A DNA stretch of 64,000 nt from Brachypodius melanocephalos (GCA_013398615.1 VZSR01000690.1:677487-741486); one strand, 5' to 3'; shown: positions 36,401 to 51,490, numbered from the stretch's first letter. The notes: a model not told the origin generated them from the letters alone. Program-made: numbers and translations.

Positions 36401-39400
36401 TAACTGTTCATGGCCACATATTCCTTCCATTTTTTTCTCTGACTTAGCAGAGAAGAAAGCAAGAAAGCAAAGCCTCTGCCAGATTTATGACTGTATTTCA
36501 GTTTGACTTTAGTACCAAAAAGTCCTAAAAATCTGAAAAATAACCAAAAAGAAATGATCAAATGTAACATCTGTGATCCTGAACATAATTTGCAGTTGGA
36601 GTGTGATAACTGTAAGAAATAATTTTTGTCACTTTTCATAGACACAGCCTAAGGCACATCATTACAACACACAAATACAGAGTCCAACATCCTAAAGGCA
36701 CACTGCTTTGGCAGGCAGCCACTGCCTTCTAGAACTTTAAGTTCAGGCTAACAAGAGCCCACACACATGAGGAATTGAAGCACATCTGGCTGGAACAAGA
36801 CAGAGTTTTAGTCAAGGGACAGAATTTATTCTACTCATGGTGCAAGTGGTTGCCAGACTGGATACCATTTCCACTTTCTTTTGGCTCAGTGCCACAGTAC
36901 ACTCAGGGGACTGTACAGGAGCTCCATAAATCATCACATTTAACCCCCTTTCTTCAACAAGGTGAAAGTTTCCAGCAAGGACTCCAGAGAGTGCCAAATT
37001 CCATTTTTAATTATAGCCAATGGGCTGAGAAATAAATTGAGATGTAAATAATGTCCACAATCTACAGCAGGAATAAAGGATGAAACATGGCCCTTTACAG
37101 GAATGAATATGAACTAGTTTTCAGCAGCAGCATCTGAAGAAATACACATTGGAAGAAATACATATACAGGATGACTTCTACAGTTGCTTGGCGCTTTTGT
37201 TCTTGTTCATGTCTTTCTGGAGTTTCTTTTTTCTTTCTCTGTGGGAAAGTTCTGTGATCTGTCTGGCCTTTTTTCTTCTCCCTCTGACTTGATCCTCAGG
37301 ATTTTAATCCATGCATGAATTCCAGAGCTTTTATTGAATCCAGCACAGCCTTTCAGTACTTCTGAGAATTAAGTTCTGTTTAGTTAAATGACAGTGAATG
37401 AATTCCAGAACCTATTTTTTAAAACACCCAGCCTGAAACTTTTAGTCTAAATGTATTTATTTCAGGTGCTAAATAACAAGCAGTAATAATAGACCAGGAA
37501 ATTTTACAGGCTTAAACACAGAATAAATTTGACAATCCCGATTTAACAGACAACATATTAATGCTGCAAAATGTATGAAAGACGCTGTGCTTAATGCTAA
37601 TCCAACATCCAACTGTAATCAGCTCACAGGTCACTACCACATAAATCCCCAACTCAGTGTCAAGAGATAAATAGTTCTCTGATCAGTGATCTCAAAAATT
37701 ACTCAAATGTCCACCAGCCTTCAGAAACAAAAGCCATTACTGTCACTATCTATCAAATGAAATCACTGCTGTAAGTCTTAATAAACATACATTATAGCTT
37801 ATGAACCAATAAGATCACAATGCTTGAGTTTAAAATGAACTATCTTCTCTTGTCACAGTCTCCCTCTCTAAACTGTGAGCAATCCAAGGTGCAAGGTTTA
37901 AAAGTGATGCGATTCAATAAGAATATTAATTAGACAAATTGGCTTTTAACTTGAAGACACATTTTCATACATTTCAAATGGATGAATGTGTACATGTCAT
38001 TCTAGTACCTGAAAATGAGTAAGGAGCAACTTAATTTCCTTGCCCTGTTCCTTGCAACACTTACCAACTCCAAGTTTATATACCTTGGTGTTAAGTCCCA
38101 GTGCAAGTTAATACTTTCAGCCTCCTACTGCACAAAAGTGTAACAACCTTTGTCCTCTCGAGAGCTTTCCACTGTCCTCTGCTTACTTTGATAAAGGTAT
38201 TCTAGGATTTGTAATAACTTATTTCAGACTGGCATGATTTTAGAGTTGATGTCTCCCCACTGCAAAGGCGTACATGGTCATGACAAAACCAGCTAGAAAA
38301 GATCCAGTTTCCATTACACAAAAGTTGGGGATTTTTTAAATACATATGTTTTTAAAGGTTCTAAGATGTTACTGTAGTTAAGAGGGGAAAAAACCCAACT
38401 GCAAACTCTTTTCCAGAGAAGAAACAGAACTAAAAGTTTACTTGATTGGTAAATGTTCATTTACAGAGTGATTTTTTTGTCAAATTAATAGTATATGAAG
38501 GCAATCAGAGGCTTGATGCTTCAATCATACATGCTACTGTTTTAAGATCTTGTGACAGCTACAATTCAACAAGTAAGTGAATAGCCTTTCTTGCTAAACT
38601 TCAACTATTACAAGACTTCTGAAGAATCTCAAAGTTTAGTGCAGGGGAAAAAAAAAAAAAAGCAGCAAAGTATTTGCAAGGTGTCACATGCCCTAATGTT
38701 ATTTAGGGTTAGTGTCAGAAAGAACTGGAGTGCTTTCTTTACCCTCTTCCTAAATGCTTTACTCCAGCACACAACTGTTTCCATTAGGTCAGCAACTCTT
38801 CTTGGCACACACACTGAAAAGACGTCCTGGGAAAGAAAAAAACAAATCCTAAATCTAGTTAAATAAACACCAGGCGCCTTGGAGCCTGTATGCATTGAGA
38901 GAACACCCTGAGACACTGAATGAAGAGCTGGAAGTCAAAATTCAAGCTGAGTACAGTCTCACTGTGAGTCTAAATGCTCACTATCCTTGTGCATCTGGAT
39001 TCCCGCTATCAGCTGGCAAGTGATAAAGGTATTACTTATGTGGGCATAGGAGAAATTGCAATCAATACTGCAAATATTCCATGTCAAATGTTACAAAGGC
39101 TTAGCAATAATATACTATGGATAATCCTCTCATGACAATCAGTAAGTAAAATTACTGCCTGCCATTCAAATTCGGTATTATGATCTCAAATCTTGATTTT
39201 CCAGTTTTGGGCTAAAATCCATTATGGCAATATAGTTTCATGTTCTTTTTACACATGTGAATATCAGCTCTTTTATTGGACCTACTTTTTTCAGTTATAT
39301 TTTTATTACCCATTCCCTTTCTCTCTTTTATAGTTTACTTTCAGTCTTTCATTGGGGTTTTTTAGATGAAAAATACAGAAAATCCTTTGACTATCTAAAA

Positions 39401-40904
39401 TCATGTTACTCCCCTCTGAAGAAAACAGACTCACTGGGTTAAAATGCCCAGCTTTTTCCTCATACCAGGCAAAGCACAATGGATCTCCAATATATGACAA
39501 GACACCTGCAATATCAACAAGTCAAAAATACAAATCCTTAGAAAGCCCAGGAGCTGATGTGTGTTTATGAAATGAAGATGTGAACTCAGGTGAGCAAAGA
39601 GAACCCAATAAGGAGGAAAGGGGACAACAATTAAGCTTTTATTTATTTTGTTCTCTTTCTGAAAATATAATCTATTTCACCAGGGAATAGTATACAGAAT
39701 AGAGACAATAATTAAATCCAGACTCTTCCTGTGCATATGTAATTTATACACTTTTCTTTTCCACTAGAGTTTCTGCATGTCATATTGCGCTGATAAAATG
39801 TTTTATCAAAAGAAAGCTTTAAAGAGATTTCCTTTAAAGGAGTCTTAAACTGCAATGAGTGCAGAATAAGAGTTACTTCGACTACCTGTTTTCTTTTATA
39901 CAACATTTCCCTCCAACCCTGACTGAGAAGACAAACACGGGGGCTGTATATGAAGCTGTTAGAAGAGAAGGAGTTTAAGATCCTTGGCCTCTGAGTCATC
40001 ATATACCGTAACAGGTCTGCTAAAAGATCAACACACCAATGGACCTGGGAAAGTGTTGTTAACTTCATGGTTAATTTCAGCATTCATATGCTGTATTTTC
40101 TTTTTCACTATCTTGCTTTCTTCCTATACTGTATTTGCTTGTTCACTCTTTTGATTACATCTGGATAAAACCAGCTCTGTGTGTATCATCTAACCAACTT
40201 TCAGTGGAAAATCTCCCACACAAGCTGTCCTCAGAGCCAAGGGCTGGGGTGACAACTGACTCTCCCAGCGTCGTCCCCAGGCCATAGCCCACGGGGGTGG
40301 TCAGGAGCCATCCTTGCTGGTTCTATGCCCCTTTTGCTGTAGTATTTCAGACTGAAGGTATGATGCAGCTCATGATCAGCTGATGACCACTGCTTGATTG
40401 ATACTGAATGGCATCGTGCCCTGCAGTCTTTGCCTCAGTTCCATCTGCTTTTTCACAGCTATGAGTAAACCTCTGACCTACTCCATAAGAGAAAGCAGAC
40501 ATTTTTCTTTCATTCCCTTCTTCTCATGATGGTTTTTCTCCTTTCTCTTGAACAGAAATATGGCAGAAGCACCTGGGCACATTTCAAGAGCCATTAGCAA
40601 AGTAATCAGAAGGCTTCCCCCAGAATCTCTGTACAGGACACAGGAGAAGGACATGCTTTTCTCCCCAGTGTTTCCCACTGACCATCCCACAAAGTACATG
40701 ACTAAATGCCTGCTCCCTTTTGAAGGTGCCTGTCACTTCTCAGGGAAGATAACCATCTAAGACAGGTTTATATTAACTGAGACAGGATTCCCCACCCCTT
40801 CATGCATATGAGTCTGAGATGATTTAAAAATTGTATTCCCCAGTTTAATGTTCCCACTGAATCACTCCAAACCATGCACTGTTTACTTACTCCCCTCTTT
40901 CTCT

Positions 40905-41620
40905 CCTCCCTCCTGCAGGAGACTGAAGCAGACAATCAGAGGCCCGAAAGGGCTGAGATAAGAACAATTTACTGGAAACAGCAATGAAATACGACAATGA
41001 ACAAGTATGAACAATACAAGTATGTACACGAAAGAGCCGAATGATTCACATGTTCACCATGGGGAAAACTCCTGGCAATATCCAACCGCTCCCTCTGCCC
41101 CTTTATGTGACCCAGAAGAAGGGACCCCATTCCCCATTACTGGAAAATTACATGAGCTGGTATAGAATAACCTCCAAGTTCCAGCCATGCCTGTGGGAGT
41201 CGGGCCTGCATCCCAAGGGGTCCTGCCTTGTCGGGAAGTGGCTAGAAATAAGTGACACAGATCTTCGGGTGTGTTTTGTAAAGCAAAATGTTTTAATAAG
41301 TGAAAATAACAAACTGTTACATAAACAAAATATAAAGCTAAGCATGGGTGCTAGAGGATCTCTAGCACCTGCGAAGACACCCCAAAAAGCCTCTTGGTGT
41401 CTTTGTGTCCTTTCTTAAGTACTTAATGTTTCAGATGGGCTTTACTGGCAGACTGCCAATAGAAATGGACACAGGCTTTGACAGGCAGTGACAGGGTTCA
41501 ATCAATGCTTCTCTTTTGGCATTGAGCCAATGGCTATCCAAACCTTACAGAATTTTCTGGGTTTTCTACCTTGTAAGAAATACAAGGGGCAAGCCCCAAA
41601 CCTTTCCCTATATGGAAGCA
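40905..41620 (-). mobile_element. avian ERV LTR remnant, minus orientation
   Basis: The plus strand shows the reversed blocks of an avian LTR: gaaagggctgagataagaac then aatttactggaaacagcaat; cctttatgtgacccagaaga; gagctggtatagaataacct; and ggtgctagaggatctctagc then acctgcgaagacaccc. On the minus strand cacataaagg (near 41100) is a plausible TATA region. The edges are approximate and no target duplication was found. It is sense to ITGA9. Confidence 0.6.
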
Positions 41621-42137
41621 CTTGCTTAGTGTAAAAAATACACTCCTACACATGCCCCTCATGGCCACTGCCAAAATTAACAGTCTTGGCTGGCATCACG
41701 ACAGGGTTCCAGGGCACACTTTCTCTCACACTGTCTTAAAGTATATCCAGCAGGTCACCTTATTATCAGTAGGTCAAACATTTACAGATGAGATTATCCT
41801 GCTACATTCCCTAGAATTGCAATGGAATTGTTTGAGAAAAACATCAGTCTGTACCAACCGACACATGTCCAGATGTCACTTTGATTAGAACCCTGGTATC
41901 TCAAATAGTCCAGGTGGCTGAAAATCTGCTAGAAGAGGCAAGGTCAAGAGGCAGTGGACAGAAAGGCTGGATGGCTCTGAAACATCACAGTACCTAGCAG
42001 TGGAAAATGTATTTTGATAGATACTTCATTTTAATCCTTTTTTTCCTGAACTGAAGGCCTGACATCAGTCTTTCAATGCTGTTATTACAAAAAGCATTTC
42101 ATCAACACAGCTTTATAAGAAACACATGTATGAAACA

Positions 42138-42168
42138 AGGAAACATTCTTGGGAAACATTCTTGGGAA
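42138..42168. repeat. short tandem duplication
   Basis: Two adjacent copies of ggaaacattcttg with minor slippage at the edge. Confidence 0.8.
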
Positions 42169-42578
42169 AGTTAAGCCCAGTTTCCTGTAAAAGTGTATAG
42201 GAAAAAAAAAGTAGCGTTGTGTCAGAATTCAAAGTAAGCAGAATCAGTCCTGAGTAGAAGAGGATAGCTAGGCATGAAAGAAGGTTAACATCAATGTTTT
42301 TACTGACAGTTAATTCAGTAAAGTAGAAGTGATAGAAATGGTCCTTGGAACTCTCACATAGAAACAAAATACTATTCAGCATGCCTTCCTGTGTGCACAC
42401 ATCTGAAAGAGAGAGGCAAAGTACATGAGAAGAATGATGTTTCTATAGTTTCATTTACAAACTATTGAGATGAGAACAGACTACTTGTGAAATCTGAAGA
42501 TATTTACACACAAAAATATAAATCCTCCTTCTGGTAACAGGAAAATAGAACACAATGGGAATCTGGGAGGAGTGTTGC

Positions 42579-43697
42579 TGTAGTGGTTTGACTGGGCTGA
42601 ATGCCAGGTGCCCACCAAAGCCACTGTATCACTACCCTCCTCAGCAGGACAGTGGAGTGGTATGGTAAAAGGTTCATGAGCTGAGATAAGGACAAGGACA
42701 TCCAACAGTATCCAAGGATAAGGAGTCATCGATTATCATCACAGGCAAAACAGACTCGACTTGGGGAAATAAACTGAATTTATTTCCAATTAAAATCAGA
42801 GCAGGATAATGAGAAATAAAACAGTTTTTAAAAATACATTTTACCCATCCCTCCCTCCTTCCCGAGCTCTATCTACTCCACCAGAGTGACACAGGGAGAT
42901 GGGAGGTGAGGGTTATCGTCAGTTCCCTACAGGTTGTTTCTGCTGCTGCTCCAATAAAGGAGTCCTTCCCTTGCTCCAGCATGGGGTTGCACCCACAGTA
43001 GACAGCTCTCCATGAACTTCTGCAGCATGAATCCTTCCCACAGGCTACAGTTCTTCATTAACTGCTCCAGGATGGGTTCCTTCCATGGGGTGCAGTCCTG
43101 CAAGAACAGGCTGCAGCAGCATGGGTAGCCCATGGACCCACAAGTCACACCAAGAAACATGCTTTTCTCTCTGTGGTCTGTAGGTCCCTGCCACGAGCCT
43201 GCTATAGTACTGGCTTCCCACAGCATCACAACCTCCTTTTGGGCATCTCTTGCTTTGTGTGGGTCTACTCCATGGGCTGCAGGGGCATCTCTGCATCACT
43301 GCGGTTCTTCATGGGCTGAAGCTGCACAGGTTCTTCACCATGATATTCACCAGGGGCTGCAGGGGAATCTCAGCTCCAGTGCCTGAAGCACCTCTTACCC
43401 CTCCTTCTCCACTGAACTCTGTGTCTGCATAGTTGTTGCACTCTCATATTCTCACTTCTCTCTTCTCTGAGCAGAATTACTTGTGCTCAGTAAGTTTTTT
43501 TTTCCTTCCTTCTTAAATATGTTATCACAGAGGTGTTACCATCATCCTTATTGGCTTGGCCTTGGCCAGCAGCTGGTCCATCTTGGAAGCAATTGACAAT
43601 AGCTCTGTTGGACACGGGAGAAGCTTCCAGTAGCTCCTCACAGAAGTACCCTTGCAGTCCCCATGCTACCAAAACCTGGCCACGCAAACCCAATACA
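42579..43697 (-). mobile_element. large avian ERV LTR, 1.1 kb, minus orientation
   Basis: Read on the minus strand it starts TGTATTGGGTTTGCGTGGCC and ends CAGTCAAACCACTACA. Near-matching 5-bp flanks gttgc (42574-42578) and gttgt (43698-43702) suggest ERVL-type integration. The centre is a run of diverged units built on catggg, ctgcag and tgctcca. Open frames in this block are noise. It is sense to ITGA9. Confidence 0.85.
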
Positions 43698-46600
43698 GTT
43701 GTAATAACGTGACTGAAGTCTATTCTTGCATTATTAAACAGAGGAGGTAGTATTTATTAGTCTAATCCTCTTCAAAGCAGAATTTAAAATAAATACAAGC
43801 AAAAGGAAAGAGTGTTAAAATTGTCTGCTTTGTCACATGAATTTAAAAATGTGAACAGAGCTCATCTGTGATGTCAGTTTTTATGTTTAATATCAATTCA
43901 TGTTTCATATCCTAAGTATCTACTAGGAGCCTTCTGAAACCAGGACCCCCCAGGTTGAGCTCTTTACCCCCCTTATGCTATGACTTCTGTACAGATACGA
44001 GCTGTGATATCTGAAGAGGGTGAGGGAACCATATTATTTTGGAAACAATATTTGTCTCTAAGGATGACAAATTCCCATTCACTATTCAGTAACACTCTAA
44101 CTAATAGGAATTATTATTATTATTAATCAAGAAATATTGAGAAGAAGAGTTAAAGGAAACTTACCCATTATGCAGCACAAGCATTACACATGGTGCCAGG
44201 GACATTTTGCTAGCCTCTACTTCTGTTCTGCACATACCTACATACCAGTAGGCTAATAGTCACCTCAATAACACCCTGCCTCCATGTCATCTTCCTCCCC
44301 ACCACTTTTCTCCTCTTCTTCCATTCTTCTCTGATCATACAGACATCATTTTCCTAATAGTCTCCCCTCTTCAAACTCTCAGCCTCTGCTCACAACTGAC
44401 ACGAAACCAAAAGGAAAAATGGGAAAGAATCAGTACATCAGTACTTCAGAAGCCTTATGGTCATTTTAGTCCATTTACAGCTGAAGTTACAAATTAACAG
44501 AAAGTTTGCCATTCCTTTTGACAATGATAAGGCCTTTCCCCTTGTTTCATAGATCATTCAAGAAGAGGCAGGAGCCCTCTGTTTACAAGCTACATCAGCA
44601 AATACAGTTGCCCAGCTCTCAGATGGCTGGGCTAGAGAATATTATACAATGACAAGGGAGACTCTTTATCCCCATGGATGAGAGCAGAATGAACAAGTGT
44701 TTCTCAGGGGAATCAAGCAAAACCAAAACTTCCCCTTCAAGATCAGTGGGCTTTAAAAACAAACAAGGAAAATAAGTGGAAACCAGTTCCTCAGATTAAA
44801 GCTGAGAGCTCTACTCTGAAGCTGGAGATGCAGTCACGGGGAATTTAAAAAATGGCATTTTACAACAGCAATATTGCATGACCAGTAAAAAGGTTTTAAC
44901 CTAATATAATTAGGTGGAGGTATTATCACTTTTCAGATCTCCTTTGATTACATGTTCTCCTTTGAGTACTTTTGATTATTTTACACGTTATCCAATGGAT
45001 CAAGTGTGTTTATCCTAACAGCAGTACTTCCTAAAATTTCCATCTCTCTGTTCCACAACATGTAAAATTTTGGTAACAACACAAATTTGTGGCCTACATG
45101 AAAGACTACTCTAGATGAGATCCAGTGACTCTAAACTGATAAATAAAATATGCTGTGATTTGGGACAAGAGAAGAGATTTCAGCAAAGCTGGGAAAGGGA
45201 TGGATTAGCCTGTTCCCAAACAGATCCTGACAGCTAAATACACACATATCCTTGGGGAGAGGTCTGAAAGAGATTCTAACCAGTGGGAATCATAAGGAGA
45301 AAGTACCAAAAGAAGTGAGGGGTGGGGGAACGATGGAGGAAGGGGGCATTGGAGACTGCCTTACTGTTTTATAATTTGGTTTTCAGGAAGATACAATATA
45401 ACAAAAAGTCATTAAAATACAGGTTTATCTGCACTAGATATTATCTTGCATTGTAGAGGTGTAAAATAATCTTGATCTGTCCAGATTGCTCTCCTTGGGT
45501 CTTTGGGCATCTCAGAAATAATCACTTCTGTCCTCCTGATTATCACCATTTGCATGGTACCCTGAGAACAGTATAGGCATTTTGTGAAGGGCTATGATAC
45601 AAAATTACCTCCTCTGTATACAGTAACCCATTAAAAACCAAGAGACAACACTGTGGAGAAAGGCATCTTCTCAGGTCCAATGCATAAGATGACCAGAACC
45701 AGTTGCATCGTGCCAAAACACGTCTGACACTGACCATGGCAGACCCAGCTTCAAAGGGAAACGAGCCCTTTGTTGCCCTCCAGTTTGAGTGTATGTAGCA
45801 TAGCAACACTGCCCTTGGGTAACTAAATTTTCAAAGGCTGAGGGCTCAGCAGCATTAGAATTAGAAGCACTTTTGGTAGCAGCATCAACACAATAAATAT
45901 GCTCACCCTAGCTATCAAACTAGGTCAAAACTGACGTTATTTAATTTTCAGGAGTGAAGTCTTCCCTTAATTTTCCTACTGAATGAACTTTGGAACATAT
46001 TTTTCCAGTGTCTGTTCGTTTCCAAATTGGCTGGAATGCAGTGCTGAAGTAAGAGCAGATCAGAGAATAGTTAAGTACATGGGAGGAAAAATATCAGACA
46101 GCACAAGGAGCAACTGCAGAGATCTGTAAGTGCATCAGAAGCATGGTACTCAGAGCTTGGGAAAGACAAAGCGAAAGGGAGATGGAAAAGACAAGGATAT
46201 CAAGGCTACAGGCCAGGATGACAGAGCTTTGACCCTACAAGCAGCACATATCAAATCCTGAAAATCACCACCAGCAACCTCTAAATGCTTTGTCATAGTT
46301 AAATAAACTAGCTGTGTAGGGAGCTTCAGTAGTAGACACAAAAAGTCTTTCACAAAAGAATCACAGATCAGAAGTGTGTATCAGATTTCCTGCACAGCCT
46401 GCTCAAGCATGAACTGAGCTTTGCCTTGGCTTGGACACGTAACACCCCGAGTGTGTTTTACTCACCAAACTGTGCTGTGAGGGTAATGAATATAAACTGA
46501 CACTAACAAGTTTCAATATTTTGAATTTTATCTCAATTCCTGTATTATTGATTAAAAAACTGTTTCTTCATTTCTAGACACAAACCACATTCTGCCGTTT

Positions 46601-47379
46601 TTATCCCATTGTCTGTGGGATTTTGTCATATCTCTGCTTTAGTACTGTTTCAAAACTCATGTACAGAGAAGCTGATATTGCTTTCCTATAATCTCTCTCT
46701 ATTTTATCAACAGAAAAGTCTTAGAAACAAATACTGTGGTACTAATGATAATTTAAATAATCTCCTCTTAAAAATAAATTACCCTAAGAGGCAGTAATAG
46801 ACTGTATTATTTAGTTTACCTTCTTGTATGTCCCAGACATTACAATTCATTTGTAAATCTTCCACTATATGAAGTAATTTGTTTAGCTACAGTTTATTTT
46901 CCAGGAACACATACAGTTAGGTCCTACAGTAATCCCTCTTGAATTTAAAAGACCCTGGGTCTGGCTTCTTTAAATGTATATGACATCATATTTCAGTCAC
47001 AGGTTTCTGTCACACCTTTCTCTGCTAGATTACAAATAGCTACTTAGGTGCCTCTTGGTCTTCATTAAGATAAAAATGCTGTGATTACTTCAAATTTCTA
47101 AGTGAAGCCTTCCCTTGAACACTTGAACAGGTTTTATAGTTTTCTACAACATCATGTAAACAGGAAGTATCTAATCAGTGAACACACGATTCTACCCCCA
47201 GCAAAAGTAAAAATCTATACAGAAGAAGACCCACTCCAAGGCACCATTCTCTCTGTATGTGTACCCAAAGAGCTCATTGCTTCTTTTTGCAACCATCATG
47301 CTGAGAAGTCATGTTCAATTGTTGGTCTGCTACAATCCTGAAATCTTTCTCAAGGTCCCTGCTGTGCAGAGGACAAGCC

Positions 47380-48173
47380 TGTCTTAGGGTGATTCATCAT
47401 GATACTGTATCCCATAATCATCTGTGCGCAAGAATTGTTACTGTATCCTTAAGACTCTGCATCCAGGGACCTCGTGCACCTGTGTGTGTAGAGGCTGCTT
47501 GTGCAAAAGTGTTTGTGTGGTATTTATGCTGGTGACTACTTAATCTTTGCTTAGACAGAAGTTTCTCTTTCTTTCTAGGTTTGTTTTTCCTTGGCTCGGA
47601 GAAGCTGCAGTAGCAATCTTTGAGCTGCCTTGAGGATGAATTCCACAGCTGCCTATCTGAAAAAAATGGGGGCATTGTGCTGGCAGAGGTGGAGCAGAGC
47701 TGCCCCACTCCTACTCAAGCTGTTGTTTAACATGCCAAGCTGGGCAGAGGAAGACACCAAGTGGCTCCAGCCCAGCTGCTTCACCTGCCACACCTGCTGT
47801 ATTGTGCCTTGCAGTAGGGAGGTCAATGCTGGACAAGCAGTCAGGTCTTTGTCTGCTGCTGGAGCTGCTCCGTGAAGTTCCTGCCTTCCCAAGACAGAGC
47901 TAGTGCAATCTTGCATCCCTTATCAGGAACAGATATTTCCAGGATTTTGAGTTTCTCTTTGTTCCAGTGGGTTGGTGAGGTCAAACAGTTTGATATCGAG
48001 CAGTTATTTACATTTTTTCCCCTCCCTGTTGGCATTCTGTTTGTTAATAAACCATGGTTTTTCCACTTTGACCTATTAGTATTAATTTCTTATTGCTGGA
48101 ATGGGATTGTTGGAACCTTAAAAGAGACAACTCATTCCAAAGTGTTTTCCTTCGAGTTGTCTCAAACCAAGAC
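47380..48173 (+). mobile_element. solo LTR, about 0.8 kb
   Basis: It starts TGTCTTAGGGTGATTC and ends near TGTCTCAAACCAAGAC. A 6-bp direct repeat caagcc brackets it (47374-47379 and 48174-48179). AATAAA is at 48046-48051. The interior (aggatgaattccacagctgc, cacctgccacacctgctgta) matches an avian LTR I recognise. The last base or two are uncertain because the terminal CA overlaps the flank. It is antisense to ITGA9. Confidence 0.8.
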
Positions 48174-51150
48174 CAAGCCCCTTCTCCCCTTTCATAGGCA
48201 GGATGCACAGTCTTTGTTCCTGGATGAATGATCTCACGCTTAAATGGATTAAAATAAACTTAAGTGACTCAGCATAGTAGATGATTCAAAGCATTTTATA
48301 AAGAAGTCCCTATCCTCCCTTTTAACCTTCCTATCCTTTTAACCAAGCATTTTTGTGTTATCTGCAAAATGTGGAAAGTAATTTTGTATTTATTTTCAGA
48401 TCTTTAATAATTAATTTTAAGCTTTCTACTGATCTCTGAAGAACATAATTAGAAATAACCCACTTAATAACTCTACACTGGCATCTCCTTTCTACATCAG
48501 TCTGCTAAGTATTAACGTTTATATGTACAATTTTTGTGCAATTTTTTTAAAATCTTTTTTTAAATCATAGTGCCTAAAATGTTAAGTGAAATTGCAAGGC
48601 CCTGAAATTCTATCACAATCTTCACAGTTACCTTCCCAGATCAAATTCATTAATTCATCACTCAGGGTTTGGGTTTTTTTCTTTCTTAAATCAAGCTGGT
48701 TTTGTTCCTTTAATTTCTTGAGCATGACATAATTGCATTTCCATAATATTGTTTATAAGATGATGTCAATCTACAACCCTTTAGATCAGCTTTCCTACCC
48801 TTTTTTGGTATATTGACACTTAAAAGCTCTCAATGCTTCCTGAAATTTCCCTTGCATTGCAAGACTTAGAAAAAGTTTACAATATGGAGCCAGAGAGCTC
48901 TTTAGCAAGTTTTTGGGACTCTTAAGTTTCCAGATGTCTGTTTATTTCTGGTAAACAGTATTTGACATTGTCCATATTTACAAATGCATTAAAAGCACAG
49001 CATAAACTTCATGAAATATGAATACATTCTCATCCTCCTTAACAAAAGGTGTAAGTATTTAATGAAGCACTTTTGACTCCATGTACAAACGATTTTATTA
49101 CCATAATCAAATCATGGGCCAATATTATTGCTAGGATTTATTTCATTAATGCATCAGAACTTTATTCTGAAGAGGCTAGAATCACAAAGGAAAGAACTTC
49201 ACACACATTCTGAGGGGACAAAGTACAGCTGCTTTACCACAAGTACTAATGGCCTTGTTATAGTCATCATGGGGCAGCCAGGGAATAGGTCAGTAACATT
49301 TTATCATCGTAGAGAACAACATAGGGAAGGATGTGAGCTGAGAAAGCTGTCTAAAAATGCACTGCACTTCTTTCTTTCCTCTTCCCAGAAAAATGCATAA
49401 GTCCAGACAACTACTCTCAGCTTCCTGACCATCCAGACTCATCTCAAGTGGGACAGCTGGAATTCTCCATAACCTGGTATCTTGAGAACAGCTACAAATG
49501 AGAGCATGAAGGCAAATTTATATGCTAGACTTACTGGTATAGTATGTCTCAATAGATACAGAGCATGTTACTAAAAATGGAAAAATGTCCTGTAAAAAAC
49601 TCCATAGAACATAGTAGATATTTAAATCTAGATGGCAGAAATCATTTACCTCTGCCTACAGGTAATGTGATTCTTTCAAAAAATACCTCAATCAGTTGAG
49701 GAAGAATAAAATGTGTCATCACAAGCAACAGGATGAAAAGAAAAAGATTACTTAGCTCAGTTTTGTTAAAAATATGGAAGGGTTTTCAGGTTTTTTCTTT
49801 TTATTTAGAGTGGTTGAAATTCTCTTTCCACAGAAACCTGTTTTTAGCACTACTCATCTGTAAAGAAGAGACTCCTCTCAGCATATGACATTTAAAAAGG
49901 AAACAAAAAGGGAAAAATACAGCTCATGTTACAGTTGTCAGCATCCACCTCTGGCAAGTTTTTCCAAGGCCTCTGAGAGGAAAACTCTTCTCATAATGTA
50001 GAAATAGCCTCAGCTGACTTTTCCACTCCTCTAACTGCCAGTTTGCAGCACAGGTCATCTCAAAGGTATACCTTCACAACTACCTTTTATCAATTGACTA
50101 CATCTTTTCATTGGAAAGGGCATTTAAAAAGATGATAAAAAACCCTAAACAACCAAAACAACATAAAAATATATTATAAATCATCCAGAGGATGCTAAAT
50201 TAACAATTGTTCACTGCTAGCAACCCCCAGTTTGTGGTAGATAAACGAAATATTTTCCTAAAACTTCAAATCCTTGGGTAAGACTGTTACATTTAGTGCT
50301 GCTTAACCTTAATGCTTTAGGAAATAGTAATTGAGATATTTGTGGTATTCTATGTACACTACACAAACCACAATGTTTAACATCAACAATGTTACCTGCT
50401 CTTCAAAGACAAAATTATGTAAAGGCTGAAGGTTTGCCAGTTTACTTTCTTGGCTAGTGTAAATGGAACACGAAATTAAAATTGTCTACCCAGAAGGAGC
50501 CATGACTACCGTAAGACTCAGAATAACATTCATGAAGGTTTGTTAATCTCCTTCTCTGGAAACCCAAAGATAGGAAAATTGTCTCATTTTCAAAAAAAAT
50601 CAGGATTACTCAAAAAGTCCAGAAGTCATTTCTCCTGAAACGAAGTAAAATCTTTCTTTGAAAGGAAAACCTGCACACCCAATTGATGAAATCATTGCCT
50701 TGGAGGTGAAGCACAGGTGAACATCACTGCAGCCATGCAGCCCTGGAAAACCATTTGTGACATTACACAACCAAAAAGGTTACACTTTTTGAAAGTCATT
50801 TTTTACACATCCTTCACTTCCTTTCACATTTAGTATTTGTTTTTAAAGCACTTGGTCAAAGAAAACATTTTTATAACTCTCCAACTTGATGGGTAGAAAT
50901 ATACAGAACTTTCAAATAATTACTCCTGCCATCATGGGCTCTCACATTGGTATCTCAGATGACAACCTTCAACCGCAATACTGCCAAATCCAAACAGTGA
51001 GCTAAACAACTAGCCAAAACCAATTTTCTCTGAAAATCCCTGCCTAAATAGCACCTGCTCATTTCCATTCTTTGTGTACATGAACGTACATATTTGACAT
51101 GCAAATCAAATGATTACCCTTCCAACGGATCCTGCATATAGCTATCAAAG

Positions 51151-51490
51151 TCTACAACTTCCTCATGAGGGGAAGAGAAGGGGCAGACACTGATCTCTTC
51201 TCTGTGGTGCCAGTGGCAGGACACAAAGGAATGGCCTGAAGTTGTGTCAGGGGAGGTTTGGGTTAGGTATTAGAAAAAAGTTCTTCCCCCAGTGGGTGGT
51301 GGTTGGGCACTGTAGCAGGCTCCCCAAGGAAGCAGGCATAGCACCAAGCCTGACAGAGTTCAAGAAGTGTTTCGACAACACTCTTGGGCACATGGTGTGA
51401 CTCTTGAGTATGATCCTGTGCAAGCCCAGGTGTTGGACTCAATGATCCTTGTGGGTTCCTTCCAGCTCACCATATTCTGTGGTTCTGTGA
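51151..51490 (+). mobile_element. CR1 LINE 3' end
   Basis: A 5'-truncated CR1 tail: tctacaacttcctcatgagg, ggcctgaagttgtgtcaggg, and cctgacagagttcaagaagt, ending tattctgtggttctgtga, the octamer-like CR1 terminus. It is non-coding and antisense to ITGA9. Confidence 0.88.

Noticed and set aside
39712..40083. Minus-strand frame with PRVCLLSQG, tested against the VYFVLLGE thigh segment
   Set aside because: Similarity stops after a few residues and the surrounding frame is unrelated.
40190..40790. Moderately GC-rich block that might be another LTR or old repeat
   Set aside because: I could not define ends, target duplication or a sister copy.
42481..43693. Several frames of 60-100 codons
   Set aside because: They lie in the 1.1-kb LTR and its internal repeats.
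44164..44232. Minus-strand segment with a strong donor (ATGG|gtaagt-like) that I tested as an ITGA9 exon
   Set aside because: The acceptor side (ggtatgtgcag) is weak, and the peptide does not match any integrin alpha-9 segment.
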